Shown: positions 32,796-41,194 of the stretch, piece after piece | Layout of the letters: each line of letters begins with the position of its first letter | Numbering within the stretch: position 1 is the stretch's first letter | NCBI RefSeq assembly: GCF_014650075.1 | Contig: NZ_BMUG01000017.1 | Span: 62,001 to 126,000 of the forward strand | Direction of reading: 5' to 3' | DNA: 64,000 bases | DNA from: Streptomyces microflavus | GTDB lineage: Bacteria > Actinomycetota > Actinomycetes > Streptomycetales > Streptomycetaceae | The notes under the pieces: generated by a model | What the model saw: only the letters and a program-made list of their open reading frames with translations | Told to the model about the DNA's origin: nothing | Databases searched by the model: none | Program-made: the position numbers and the translations under genes

Positions 32796-32801
32796 TACGC
32801 T
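32796..32801 (+). promoter_or_regulatory. -10 box of a probable leaderless aldolase mRNA
   Basis: TACGCT at 32796-32801, six bases before ATG 32808; no Shine-Dalgarno present. The rest of the 276-base divergent gap from the pit gene contains the PHO box at its far end and nothing else I can name. Confidence 0.4.
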
Positions 32802-32807
32802 CGCCCC

Positions 32808-33467
32808 ATGAGCGAGCAGCAGCCGGAATCCGTCGCCCGGGCCTGGCGGGAGGTGGTCGACACCGCCCGCCGGAGCGCCGCCGACGGCCTCGTCGTCGGC
32901 ACCTCCGGCAATGTGTCGGCCCGCGTCGGGGAGCTGGTCCTGGTGACCCCCAGCGGGGTGCCCTACGACCGGCTCCGGCCGGACGACGCCGTCGGGGTCG
33001 ACCTGACCGGGCGCCAGGTCCTCGGAGAGCTCAGGCCGACCAGCGAACTCCCCCTCCACCTCGCGGTCTACCGGGAGACCGGCGCCGCCGCCGTGGTCCA
33101 CACCCACGCCGTGCACGCCACCGCTGTCTCCACCCTCGTCACCGAGGTGCCGCTCGTGCACTACGCGGCCGCCATCCTCGGCGGCCCCGTCCGCACCGCC
33201 GCCTACGCCCGCTACGGCACCCCCGAACTGGCCGACGCCATGCTCGCCGCCCTCCGGGGCCGCACCGGCTGCCTGCTCGCCAACCACGGCACCGTCACCT
33301 ACGGCGCCACCCTCGACCAGGCCTACGAGCGCACCGCCCAGCTGGAGTGGCTCTGCTGCCTCTGGCTCACCGCGAGCGCCGTCCCCGGCCACCGGCCGGC
33401 CCTGCTGACCCCCGCCCAGCTGGACGAGGTGACCGAGGCGCTCAAGGGGTACGGGCAGCCGGGCTGA
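32808..33467 (+). CDS. Class II aldolase/adducin family protein
   Basis: 219 residues. Zinc-dependent aldolase fold like L-fuculose-1-phosphate aldolase: phosphate loop VVGTSGNVSARVG, catalytic Glu in PTSELPLHLAVYRE, zinc ligands H-x-H in VVHTHAVHATAVS and the third His in CLLANHGTVTYGA. Complete active site, so an active lyase or epimerase on a sugar phosphate; the substrate cannot be told. Probably leaderless. Followed after 115 bases by the alpha/beta hydrolase on the same strand. Confidence 0.9.
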   Translation: MSEQQPESVARAWREVVDTARRSAADGLVVGTSGNVSARVGELVLVTPSGVPYDRLRPDDAVGVDLTGRQVLGELRPTSELPLHLAVYRETGAAAVVHTHAVHATAVSTLVTEVPLVHYAAAILGGPVRTAAYARYGTPELADAMLAALRGRTGCLLANHGTVTYGATLDQAYERTAQLEWLCCLWLTASAVPGHRPALLTPAQLDEVTEALKGYGQPG

Positions 33468-33582
33468 GCACCCGGCCCCAGGGCCCCGGCCAGGACCGTC
33501 GCCGGCCCCGCGTCTGCTCCCCGCCCCACCGGACGGCCCCCGCCCACTGGCACCGCGCCGCCCGCCCCACGACACTGAAGCG

Positions 33583-34710
33583 GTGCGCCCGGCAACTGCG
33601 ACGGCAACGGCCGTCACCACCCTCCTCGGCGCCGGTGCGGCAGCGGTCGCGGCCGGCCGGTACGCCAGCGACGCCGCCCTCAAGGCGGCGCCCGGACGTC
33701 CCCTCCCCACCGACCGCAGACTCACCGTGCACGCCACGGCGGTCCGACAGATCACCCTGACCCGCTCCCTCACCGCGCTCCGCCCCGGCACGTACGGGAT
33801 CGAGGGCCCCGGCGTCCACGCCGTGGTCGGCCCCGTCGTGGAAGGGGCCGAGTCCACCGCCGACACCGTCGTACGCAGCCTGGAGCGGATCACCCACGGC
33901 ACCCTGGAACCGGGCGCCAAGGTCCGCCTCACCCCCGAGCTGTACCGCGGGGACCCGGGCAGCGCCCTCGGCCTGGAGTACCGGGAGGTCGAGATCCCCG
34001 GCGAGCTCGGCGGACTGCCCGCCTGGTGGGTGCCCGGTGACCGCGACACCTGGGTCATCACCGCGCACGGCCTCGGCACCACCCGGGAACACCCCATGAA
34101 CCTGATGGGCTTCCTGAGCGGACAGCAGCTCCCCGTGCTGGACATCACCTACCGGGGAGACGCCGGAGCCCCCCGCTCCGCCGACGGCCTCGGCCACCTC
34201 GGCGCCTCCGAATGGCGCGACCTGGACGCCGCGATCCGCTTCGCCGTGCGCTACGGCGCCCGGAACGTCGTCCTGCACGGCTGGTCCACCGGCGCCTCCA
34301 TGGCCCTGCACGCCGCGGCCGGCTCCCCGCTCCGCGACCGCATCAGCGGCCTCGTCCTGGACTCCCCGGTCCTGGACTGGCAGACCACCCTGCGCGCCCT
34401 GGCCGCCGCCCGCGGTGTCCCCGCAGCCCTGCTGCCGCTGGCCGTCCGCGCCGCCCAGGGCAGGACCGGGATGACCTCGGCCCCGCTCCTGGACACCGCC
34501 CTGGCCGACGCGCTGCCCGCCCCGACCCTGATCCTGCACGGCCCGGACGACACGATCGCCCCCTGGGGCCCGTCGCGGGCGCTCGCCGCCCGCCGCCCCG
34601 ACCTCGTCAGCCTCCACGCCGTACCCCAGGCTCCGCATGCGTCGATGTGGAACGCCGATCCCGGCCGCTACGAAGAGACCCTCAGGCGCTTCCTCACGCC
34701 CCTGATGTGA
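33583..34710 (+). CDS. Alpha/beta-hydrolase, possibly secreted or membrane-anchored
   Basis: 375 residues from GTG 33583. Hydrophobic N terminus (ATAVTTLLGAGAAAVAAG) could be a signal anchor. Hydrolase core about 135-372: oxyanion region ITAHGLGTTREH, nucleophile elbow GWSTGAS (Ser in VVLHGWSTGASMAL), acid in HGPDDTIAP, catalytic His in VPQAPHASMWN. Resembles dienelactone-hydrolase/peptidase-like serine hydrolases conserved in Streptomyces. Substrate unknown. Confidence 0.82.
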   Translation: MRPATATATAVTTLLGAGAAAVAAGRYASDAALKAAPGRPLPTDRRLTVHATAVRQITLTRSLTALRPGTYGIEGPGVHAVVGPVVEGAESTADTVVRSLERITHGTLEPGAKVRLTPELYRGDPGSALGLEYREVEIPGELGGLPAWWVPGDRDTWVITAHGLGTTREHPMNLMGFLSGQQLPVLDITYRGDAGAPRSADGLGHLGASEWRDLDAAIRFAVRYGARNVVLHGWSTGASMALHAAAGSPLRDRISGLVLDSPVLDWQTTLRALAAARGVPAALLPLAVRAAQGRTGMTSAPLLDTALADALPAPTLILHGPDDTIAPWGPSRALAARRPDLVSLHAVPQAPHASMWNADPGRYEETLRRFLTPLM

Positions 34711-34820
34711 GGTGATGCGGGGATCGGTCCCTTTGGTCACCGGGGTGCGGGAAACGGCGCGGGTACCGGTGAAACACCTTCCGTTTGGGCTTTCGGGCCG
34801 ACAGAGGCAAGACTGCTCCC

Positions 34821-36227
34821 GTGACGTCCCGTACCCCGCGCGACTCCAGGCTGCGACTTGTCCGCCCGCGACCCCTTGCCACCGCCCGCAGGGCCGTGTC
34901 CACCCGGCGTACCAGGCCGGCCCCCCGCCCCCCCGAGGGCACCCCGCCCCGCACGGAACTGGCCCGCCAGGCCCGGGCGGTCCTCGCCGACGCCGTGCGC
35001 ATCGCCCACTGGGCGGCCGGCGCCCCCGCCCCCGGGAGTGCGGCACCGCTCGCCACCCAGGCGCTCGAACGGGCCGCGACGGCCCTGGAACTCTCCCCGG
35101 CACAGGTACGTGCGGGCTGGGACCGGGCCCGGCTGGCCGGCCTCATCGAGCTGCACGGCGACACCGCCCGCCCCGGCTGGCGGCTGCGGGCCTGGGACCG
35201 GGACGACTCGGCCGTGCTGCGCGGCTGGGTGGCGCTCTTCGACGCCTGGTCGCTCGTCCACGCCGCACCCGAGGGCATCGAGACCGGCGCGGTCGCCGAA
35301 GCCGTCGAGGCCGTGCCCCAGGTGCTCTCCCTCCTCCAGCTCTCCGCGGGCCCGGTCTCCGTACCCGCCCTCCTGGACCTCCTCGCCCAGCGCATCGCCG
35401 AGCTCCACGAGGAGCGCTGCGAAGTGCCGTACGGCGCGGGCAGGACCGCCGGTGACGGCGATCAGGCCGCCGGACGCCCCACACCCGCCCAGGACCGCGG
35501 CGCCGACCTCGACGCCCTCCTGCTCGACTGGGCCCTGGAGGGCCTCGCCGCCGTCGGCGCGCTGACCCTGGGCAACGGGCACGCCACCCTCACCCCGCTC
35601 GGCAACTGGGCGGTCTGGGTCAAGCTGGAACAGATCTGCGTCGCCGCCCAGAGCCCGGCCGGGAACATCGAGCAGTCCGCCGCCGACATGCTGCTCGGCT
35701 GCGCCCGGCTCACCCCCGGACCGGCCCGCGACGAATACCGGGCCTGGCTCGCCGCCCGTACGGTCGGCAGCGCCGTCGCCGAACTGCTCGCCGTCGCCCG
35801 GGGCGAGGACGCGCTGCTGCGGGGACTGGCCTTCGAGGCGCTGCGGGTCGTCGGAGCCCCCGCCGAGCCCGAGGTCCGCGCCGTCGTCACCAGCCCGTCG
35901 CTGCGGCCCTACGCGCTGCTCTGGCTCGCCGAGTACGAGGGAGCCGACCCGGACGACGCACAGGAGATCCTCAGCCGTGAGGAGGCCACCTGGCTCTGGG
36001 TCGACACCGCGGCCGCCGTCGCCGACCACGGCGAGACCGGGCTGCTGGTCCGCCACCTCGACTCCGCCGTCCAGGGCACCGTCCCGGCCCTGCTCGACGA
36101 GGTCAGAGCCGTCGGCCACCCGCGCACCGTGCAGGTCCTGGTCGCGCTGGCCGCCGCGCACCCCGACCCGGCCCTGGCCAAGGCGGTCCGCCGGGCCGCG
36201 TTCCAGGTCCACACCGGCGGAGCCTGA
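34821..36227 (+). CDS. Conserved hypothetical protein, HEAT-like C terminus
   Basis: 468 residues from GTG 34821, chosen because TTGGGC (34785-34790) and AAGACT (34809-34814) with an 18-base spacer place transcription right at that codon. Basic, Arg-rich N terminus (about 1-45), then an alpha-helical protein. Residues about 330-468 show alternating hydrophobic helices (LAFEALRVVGAPAEPEVRAVV, HPRTVQVLVALAAAHPDPALAKAV) reminiscent of HEAT repeats. No catalytic motif, no membrane segment. I do not recognise a family. Its end is convergent with the VOC gene; a shared hairpin lies at 36237-36272. Confidence 0.72.
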   Translation: MTSRTPRDSRLRLVRPRPLATARRAVSTRRTRPAPRPPEGTPPRTELARQARAVLADAVRIAHWAAGAPAPGSAAPLATQALERAATALELSPAQVRAGWDRARLAGLIELHGDTARPGWRLRAWDRDDSAVLRGWVALFDAWSLVHAAPEGIETGAVAEAVEAVPQVLSLLQLSAGPVSVPALLDLLAQRIAELHEERCEVPYGAGRTAGDGDQAAGRPTPAQDRGADLDALLLDWALEGLAAVGALTLGNGHATLTPLGNWAVWVKLEQICVAAQSPAGNIEQSAADMLLGCARLTPGPARDEYRAWLAARTVGSAVAELLAVARGEDALLRGLAFEALRVVGAPAEPEVRAVVTSPSLRPYALLWLAEYEGADPDDAQEILSREEATWLWVDTAAAVADHGETGLLVRHLDSAVQGTVPALLDEVRAVGHPRTVQVLVALAAAHPDPALAKAVRRAAFQVHTGGA

Positions 36228-36236
36228 CACCTGCGC

Positions 36237-36272
36237 CCCCGGGGTCCGCCGCTCAGCCTGCGGACCCCGGGG
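36237..36272. terminator. Terminator hairpin overlapping VOC gene end
   Basis: CCCCGGGGTCCGC (36237-36249) pairs exactly with 36260-36272, 10-base loop. The right arm lies inside the last codons of the convergent VOC gene. Confidence 0.7.
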
Positions 36273-36666
36273 CGTACGTCCCGAAGCTCCACACGTTGCC
36301 CTCGGCGTCCCGCGCCATGTAGTCCCGTGAGCCGTAGTCCTGGTCCGTCGGCTCCATCAGGATCTCCACGCCGAACTCCCGGGCGCGGGCGCAGTGCTCG
36401 TCCACCCGCTCCACCACCACGTACACCCCCGCCGGGCCCGCACCGGCCATCGCCCGGGCGAACACGCCCTCCCCGCCCTTGGAACCGAGCATCACCCTGC
36501 CGTTGCCGCAGGACAGCTCGGCATGCAGCACACTGCCGTTCTCGCCCTCGTAGACCGCTTCCTCGGTGAAGCCGAAGCCCTCCGTCAGCGTCCTGATCGC
36601 CGCCCTCGCGTCGTCGTAGAGGACCGTCGGATACATCGTCGGAACGCCCTTGGCCGCGCCTGCCAT
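36253..36666 (-). CDS. VOC-family (glyoxalase-like) protein
   Basis: 137 residues. Single vicinal-oxygen-chelate domain of the PhnB-like or bleomycin-resistance-like type: PTVLYDDARAAIRTLTEGFGF at the start and YGSRDYMARDAEGNVWSFGTY at the end. The PhnB-like YGxRDYxxxDPxGNxWxFGTY signature is well kept. ATG 36666 preferred over GTG 36675 because GAGAGGT is spaced correctly from it. Possible binding protein for a small antibiotic or a metal-dependent isomerase; substrate unknown. Confidence 0.85.
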   Translation of the reverse strand: MAGAAKGVPTMYPTVLYDDARAAIRTLTEGFGFTEEAVYEGENGSVLHAELSCGNGRVMLGSKGGEGVFARAMAGAGPAGVYVVVERVDEHCARAREFGVEILMEPTDQDYGSRDYMARDAEGNVWSFGTYAPGSAG

Positions 36667-36765
36667 CGCACTCACCTCTCACTGACCCACGTACTGCCGG
36701 TTGTGATCTGCGTCTCAGTCTTCCACCGGGCACTGACAATGCCCTCCCGAAGGCGTTCCGGCTGC

Positions 36766-37656
36766 TCAGGCGAAGGTGTCGCACTGCCCCATGTCGCCGC
36801 TGCGGAACCCGGTGGAGAACCACTGCTGGCGCTGCGCGGACGAACCGTGCGTCCAGGACTCCGGCGTCACCCGGCCCTGGAACCGCTCCTGGATCCGGTC
36901 GTCCCCGACCGCCGCCGCCGCGTCCAGCCCGTCCCGGATGTCCGCCCGGGTCAGCTCCGTGATCAGCGGCCGGCCCGTCGACTCGTCCGGTGTCGTCGTC
37001 GCGTGGTGCGCCCAGACCCCGGCGTAGCAGTCGGCCTGCAGCTCCACCTTCACCGCGTTGCTGTCCGCGCCCTGCCGCCCGTCCTGCGACCGGCCCAGCG
37101 TGCCCATCTGGTTCTGCACGTGGTGGCCGTACTCGTGCGCCACCACATACGCCTGGGCGAACGGCCCGCCGCTGGAGCCGAACTTCGTCCGCAGCTCGTC
37201 GAAGAACCCGAGGTCCAGATAGACCTTCCGGTCACCGGGGCAGTAGAAGGGCCCCACCGCCGAGGTCGCCGCCCCGCAGGCGGTGCCCACCCGCTCGCTG
37301 AACAGGACCGTCGGCGCGGCCGCGTACCGACCGCCCCGCCGCTGGAACTCCTGACGCCAGAAGTCCTGCACGCTGTTGACCACCGCCACCGTCCGGCAGT
37401 CGTCCCGGCTGTTGGCGTCCTGGCCCTTCAGACAGCTCTCCTGCACCCGCGCCGCCGACGAGGAGGTGGCCCCGGGCTCCGTATCGCCCGACGAGAGGCC
37501 GAGCTGATCGGGGCCGACCCCGAACAGCAGCCCCAGGACCAGGGCGATCACGCCGACGATGCCGCCCCCCACGGTGGCCCGCCCGCCCGGGATCCGGCTG
37601 CCCCGCACATCCTGGACCTCGGACGTGTCCAGATCGGCGTCGTCGTCGAACTGCAC
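36766..37656 (-). CDS. Neutral zinc metallopeptidase, YpfJ/KPN_02809 family
   Basis: 296 residues. Short cytoplasmic N terminus, one membrane helix (about 28-48), then an extracellular domain with the zincin motif HEYGHHVQNQMG (ligands in HExxH) and the downstream Glu in ELQADCYAGVWAHH, as in the YpfJ family. Four cysteines in the ectodomain probably form disulfides. Cell-surface peptidase of unknown substrate. Divergent from the ABC-F gene. Confidence 0.9.
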   Translation of the reverse strand: MQFDDDADLDTSEVQDVRGSRIPGGRATVGGGIVGVIALVLGLLFGVGPDQLGLSSGDTEPGATSSSAARVQESCLKGQDANSRDDCRTVAVVNSVQDFWRQEFQRRGGRYAAAPTVLFSERVGTACGAATSAVGPFYCPGDRKVYLDLGFFDELRTKFGSSGGPFAQAYVVAHEYGHHVQNQMGTLGRSQDGRQGADSNAVKVELQADCYAGVWAHHATTTPDESTGRPLITELTRADIRDGLDAAAAVGDDRIQERFQGRVTPESWTHGSSAQRQQWFSTGFRSGDMGQCDTFA

Positions 37657-37762
37657 GGGCGCACCACCCTCGGCTCGGGGCGGGCGGCGCGGCGCCGCCC
37701 TGCGCCGAGTATCGGACGGTTCGTCCCGGCGGGCACGCGGAAAAGCAGTTGCACACCGCCAG

Positions 37763-37799
37763 TAGAATGGGGGCTATGGCCATTCTCCTTGCGCATTAG
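37763..37799 (+). other. Possible 7-codon leader ORF before ABC-F gene
   Basis: ATG 37776 to TAG 37799 reads MAILLAH. TAGAAT (37763-37768) is a good -10 box seven bases before that ATG, so the mini-ORF would itself be leaderless. The ABC-F gene starts 61 bases after its stop. Short leader peptides before ABC-F genes mediate ribosome-stalling attenuation in several antibiotic-resistance cases. No -35 box is evident. Confidence 0.4.
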
Positions 37800-37859
37800 C
37801 GGCGTCGAGAGACCTCCGCCCTCGTCCCTCCGCCGTCCATCCTGCCCTGGAGTTTTTCC

Positions 37860-39458
37860 GTGATCACCGCTTCCGGCATCGAGCTGCGCGCCGGCGCCCG
37901 CATCCTCATCGAGTCCGCCTCCTTCCGTATCGCCAAGGGCGACCGCATCGGCCTGGTCGGCCGCAACGGGGCGGGCAAGACCACCCTCACCAAGTGCCTC
38001 GCGGGCGAGGGCACCCCCGCGGGCGGCACCATCACCCGGTCCGGCGAGGTCGGCTACCTCCCGCAGGACCCGCGCACCGGTGACCTGGAGATCCTCGCCC
38101 GCGACCGCATCCTCTCCGCCCGGGGTCTCGACGAGATCCTGCGCAAGATGCGCGAGAACGAGGAGCGGATGGCGAACGGCAAGGGCGCCACCCGCGAGAA
38201 GGCCATGAAGAAGTACGAGCGCCTGGAGACGGAGTTCCTCACCAAGGGCGGGTACGCCGCCGAGGCCGAGGCCGCCACCATCGCCGCCGCGCTCAGCCTG
38301 CCCGACCGGGTGCTCGGCCAGCCCCTGCACACCCTCTCCGGCGGTCAGCGCCGCCGTGTCGAGCTGGCCCGGATCCTCTTCTCGGACGCCGACACCCTGC
38401 TCCTCGACGAGCCCACGAACCACCTCGACGCGGACTCGATCGTCTGGCTGCGCGACTACCTGAAGACCTACCGCGGCGGCTTCATCGTGATCTCCCACGA
38501 CGTCGACCTCGTCGAGACCGTCGTCAACAAGGTCTTCTACCTGGACGCCAACCGCTCGCAGATCGACGTCTACAACATGGGCTGGAAGCTCTACCAGCAG
38601 CAGCGCGAGGCCGACGAGAAGCGCCGCAAGCGCGAGCGCCAGAACGCCGAGAAGAAGGCCGCGACCCTCAACGCGCAGGCCGACAAGATGCGCGCCAAGG
38701 CCACCAAGACCGTCGCCGCCCAGAACATGGCCAAGCGCGCCGACCGGCTGCTCTCGGGCCTGGAGGCCGTACGGGTCTCCGACAAGGTCGCCAAGCTGCG
38801 CTTCCCCGACCCCTCGCCGTGCGGCAAGACCCCGCTGATGGCGGAGGGCCTCTCCAAGTCGTACGGCTCGCTGGAGATCTTCACCGACGTCGACCTCGCC
38901 ATCGACAAGGGCTCCCGCGTCGTCATCCTCGGCCTCAACGGCGCGGGGAAGACCACGCTGCTGCGCCTGCTCGGCGGCGCCGAGAAGCCCGACACCGGCG
39001 AGATCATCGAGGGCCACGGCCTCAAGCTCGGCTACTACGCCCAGGAGCACGAGACCCTCGATCCGGACCGCACGGTCCTGGAGAACATGCGCTCCGCCGC
39101 GCCCGACCTCGACCTCGTCGCGGTCCGCAAGACGCTGGGCTCGTTCCTCTTCTCCGGCGACGACGTCGACAAGCCGGCCGGGGTGCTCTCCGGCGGCGAG
39201 AAGACCCGGCTCGCCCTGGCGACCCTGGTCGTCTCCTCCGCCAACGTGCTCCTGCTCGACGAGCCGACGAACAACCTCGACCCGGCCAGCCGCGAGGAGA
39301 TCCTCGGCGCGCTGCGCACCTACAAGGGCGCCGTCGTCCTCGTCACCCACGACGAGGGCGCGGTCGAGGCGCTCCAGCCGGAGCGCATCATCCTGCTCCC
39401 GGACGGCGTCGAGGACCTCTGGGGTGCCGACTACCGGGACCTCGTCGCCCTCGCCTGA
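37860..39458 (+). CDS. ABC-F family ATPase (translation factor/ribosome protection)
   Basis: 532 residues, two ABC domains without membrane part. First: Walker A GLVGRNGAGKTTLT, signature LSGGQRRRVELARILF, Walker B LLLDEPTNHLD. Second: ILGLNGAGKTTLLRLL, LSGGEKTRLALATLV, VLLLDEPTNNLD. Between them is a Lys/Arg/Glu-rich helical linker (about 235-310; QQQREADEKRRKRERQNAEK) that in this family reaches into the ribosomal E/P site. GTG 37860 with TGGAG at 37848-37852. Probably a housekeeping actinobacterial ABC-F rather than a dedicated resistance determinant, but the leader ORF raises the other possibility. Confidence 0.93.
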   Translation: MITASGIELRAGARILIESASFRIAKGDRIGLVGRNGAGKTTLTKCLAGEGTPAGGTITRSGEVGYLPQDPRTGDLEILARDRILSARGLDEILRKMRENEERMANGKGATREKAMKKYERLETEFLTKGGYAAEAEAATIAAALSLPDRVLGQPLHTLSGGQRRRVELARILFSDADTLLLDEPTNHLDADSIVWLRDYLKTYRGGFIVISHDVDLVETVVNKVFYLDANRSQIDVYNMGWKLYQQQREADEKRRKRERQNAEKKAATLNAQADKMRAKATKTVAAQNMAKRADRLLSGLEAVRVSDKVAKLRFPDPSPCGKTPLMAEGLSKSYGSLEIFTDVDLAIDKGSRVVILGLNGAGKTTLLRLLGGAEKPDTGEIIEGHGLKLGYYAQEHETLDPDRTVLENMRSAAPDLDLVAVRKTLGSFLFSGDDVDKPAGVLSGGEKTRLALATLVVSSANVLLLDEPTNNLDPASREEILGALRTYKGAVVLVTHDEGAVEALQPERIILLPDGVEDLWGADYRDLVALA

Positions 39459-39823
39459 CCCCCTCCCCGGAGCGCGCCGGCCCTCTCCGGACGGATCACC
39501 GGTCCCCCTCCGGATAGATCATTCGGCCTACGCGTGATCCACCATCTGTGTGAGGACGTCTCGTACCCCGGTACTGCGCCCGGCGCTCACCCGCCGCGCG
39601 CCCCTTTCCGGGGTCTCACTCCCCGTACGGCTCTGACCTGCCGGTTCTTTCGCCGGTAGGTGCCGTACGCCCCTGTGGCCCCGCGGAATCAGGGGTTCCG
39701 TATCTGTCGGAGCACTCTCCGGTCCGGAATCCGGTCGTACCGACCTTGCCGAATGGGTGGCCAGGAAGCGCGGGAGGGGTGATCATGAGAGTCCAGAGCG
39801 CACTTCCCATAGAGGAGGCACGG
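39459..39823 (+). promoter_or_regulatory. gbn upstream region with four GATC sites
   Basis: 365 bases without a gene. GATC occurs at 39494, 39517, 39536 and 39781. Also a CCGGT-TCTTTCG-CCGGT direct repeat near 39641-39657. The ABC-F terminator and the promoter of the small nucleoid protein must lie here; boxes were not resolved. Confidence 0.45.
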
Positions 39824-40045
39824 GTGGCCGAGACTCTGAAGAAGGGCAGCCGGGTGACCGGCGCCGCGCGTGACAAGCTCGCGGCAGACCTGAAGAAGAA
39901 GTACGACTCCGGTGCGAGCATCAGGGCGCTGGCCGAGGAAACCGGCCGCTCCTACGGGTTCGTCCACCGGATGCTCAGTGAGTCCGGAGTGACGCTGCGA
40001 GGCCGCGGCGGAGCCACACGAGGCAAGAAGGCCGCTTCGGCCTGA
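39824..40045 (+). CDS. gbn: Small helix-turn-helix nucleoid-associated protein, Gbn-like
   Basis: 73 residues; AGGAGG at 39813-39818 fixes GTG 39824, not the in-frame ATG 39785. Basic N and C termini (MAETLKKGSRVTGAARDKLA; RGRGGATRGKKAASA) flank one helix-turn-helix, SGASIRALAEETGRSYGFVHRMLSESG. Size, sequence and position between an ABC-F and an enoyl-CoA hydratase gene match SCO1839 of S. coelicolor, described as Gbn, a GATC-binding nucleoid-associated protein (from memory). It coats many chromosomal sites, affecting development and antibiotic timing. Confidence 0.88.
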   Translation: MAETLKKGSRVTGAARDKLAADLKKKYDSGASIRALAEETGRSYGFVHRMLSESGVTLRGRGGATRGKKAASA

Positions 40046-40175
40046 GTGCCCCGGAGGCATACAGGGCTCATCGGAATTCGGGGTGGCCACCCGGCTGACC
40101 GTGAGGTCGTCCGGGTGGTTACTGTTCAGTCACTTAGTTTCTGAGTGCTGACTGCACCCGATCCGGAGGCGCCCC

Positions 40176-40967
40176 ATGACCTCGCTCGACCCTGTGCTCG
40201 ACAAGGACGGCGTACGGCTCACCGTCGAAGACGCGGTCGCCACGGTGACACTCACCAACCCGGCCAAGCGCAACGCCCAGTCTCCCGCTCTGTGGCGGGC
40301 GTTGACCGAGGCCGGACGGGTGCTGCCCGGCGATGTCCGGGTCGTGGTGCTCCGCGGCGAGGGCAAGTCCTTCTCCGCGGGCCTCGACCGGCAGGCGTTC
40401 ACCCCCGAGGGGTTCGACGGCGAGCCGTCCTTCCTCGACATGGCGCGCGGCCCGGAGGCCGAGCTCGACGCGACCATCGCCGAGTACCAGGAGGCGTTCA
40501 CCTGGTGGCGCCGCAACGACCTCGTGTCGATCGCGACCGTCCAGGGCCACGCCATCGGCGCCGGCTTCCAGCTCGCCCTCGCCTGCGATCTGCGGATCGT
40601 CGCCGACGACGTGCAGTTCGCCATGCGCGAGACCAGCCTCGGTCTCGTCCCCGACCTCACGGGCACCCACCCCCTGGTGAGCCTCGTGGGGTACGCGCGC
40701 GCGCTCGAGATCTGCGCCACCGGGCGGTTCGTGCACGCCGAGGAGGCCGAGCGCACCGGCCTCGCCAACCTCGTGGTCCCCGCCGACCAGCTCGACGCCG
40801 CGGCCCGCGACCTGGCCGCCGCGCTGATCGCCGCCCCCCGCGACGCCGTCGTGGAGACCAAGGCACTCCTGAACGGCGCGTCCTCGCGTACGTACGAGGA
40901 GCAGCGCATCGCCGAGCGGGCCGCCCAGGGCCGCAGGCTGCGCGACCTGGCGGGCATCACCGACTAG
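40176..40967 (+). CDS. Enoyl-CoA hydratase/isomerase family protein
   Basis: 263 residues, crotonase fold. Oxyanion-hole segments KSFSAGLDRQAF and GHAIGAGFQLALACDLRI are intact; the catalytic Glu region reads MRETSLGLVPDLTGTHPL, with Asp in place of the second catalytic acid position, typical of hydratase/isomerase relatives rather than of classical EchA. Substrate not predictable. The stop codon TAG (40965-40967) is part of the CTAGGGCCTCTCG sequence that also ends the MITE-like element. Confidence 0.88.
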   Translation: MTSLDPVLDKDGVRLTVEDAVATVTLTNPAKRNAQSPALWRALTEAGRVLPGDVRVVVLRGEGKSFSAGLDRQAFTPEGFDGEPSFLDMARGPEAELDATIAEYQEAFTWWRRNDLVSIATVQGHAIGAGFQLALACDLRIVADDVQFAMRETSLGLVPDLTGTHPLVSLVGYARALEICATGRFVHAEEAERTGLANLVVPADQLDAAARDLAAALIAAPRDAVVETKALLNGASSRTYEEQRIAERAAQGRRLRDLAGITD

Positions 40968-41194
40968 GGCCTCTCGTCCGGCCTGTCCGGCGGATCCCGA
41001 CCGGCGGGGCCGCGACATCCGGCACGCTCTAGGGCCTCTCGTTCGGATCATGCCGGGCTCGCGGGCCCCGGCACGCACATCTGCGGCGTTGTCGTCGGTC
41101 GCCAATGCTCCGCAGTGACTCCCTCCTCCGCCTTGCAGCTGCACGCACCGGACCCCGCTCCCTGATCCGGCCTGATCCGAACGAGAGGCCCTAG
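40964..41194. mobile_element. MITE-like element with perfect 22-bp terminal inverted repeat
   Basis: The 22 bases at 41029-41050 (starting CTAGGGCCTCTCGTTCGG) are exactly complementary to 41173-41194, bounding a 166-bp non-coding unit. A further partial copy of the end (CTAGGGCCTCTCGTCCGG, one mismatch) stands at 40964-40981. The interior (for example GCCTTGCAGCTGCACGCACC at 41131-41150) resembles a dispersed repeat common between Streptomyces genes (from memory). No ORF. CTAG at both outer ends gives the TAG stops of the two flanking convergent genes. Confidence 0.75.
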
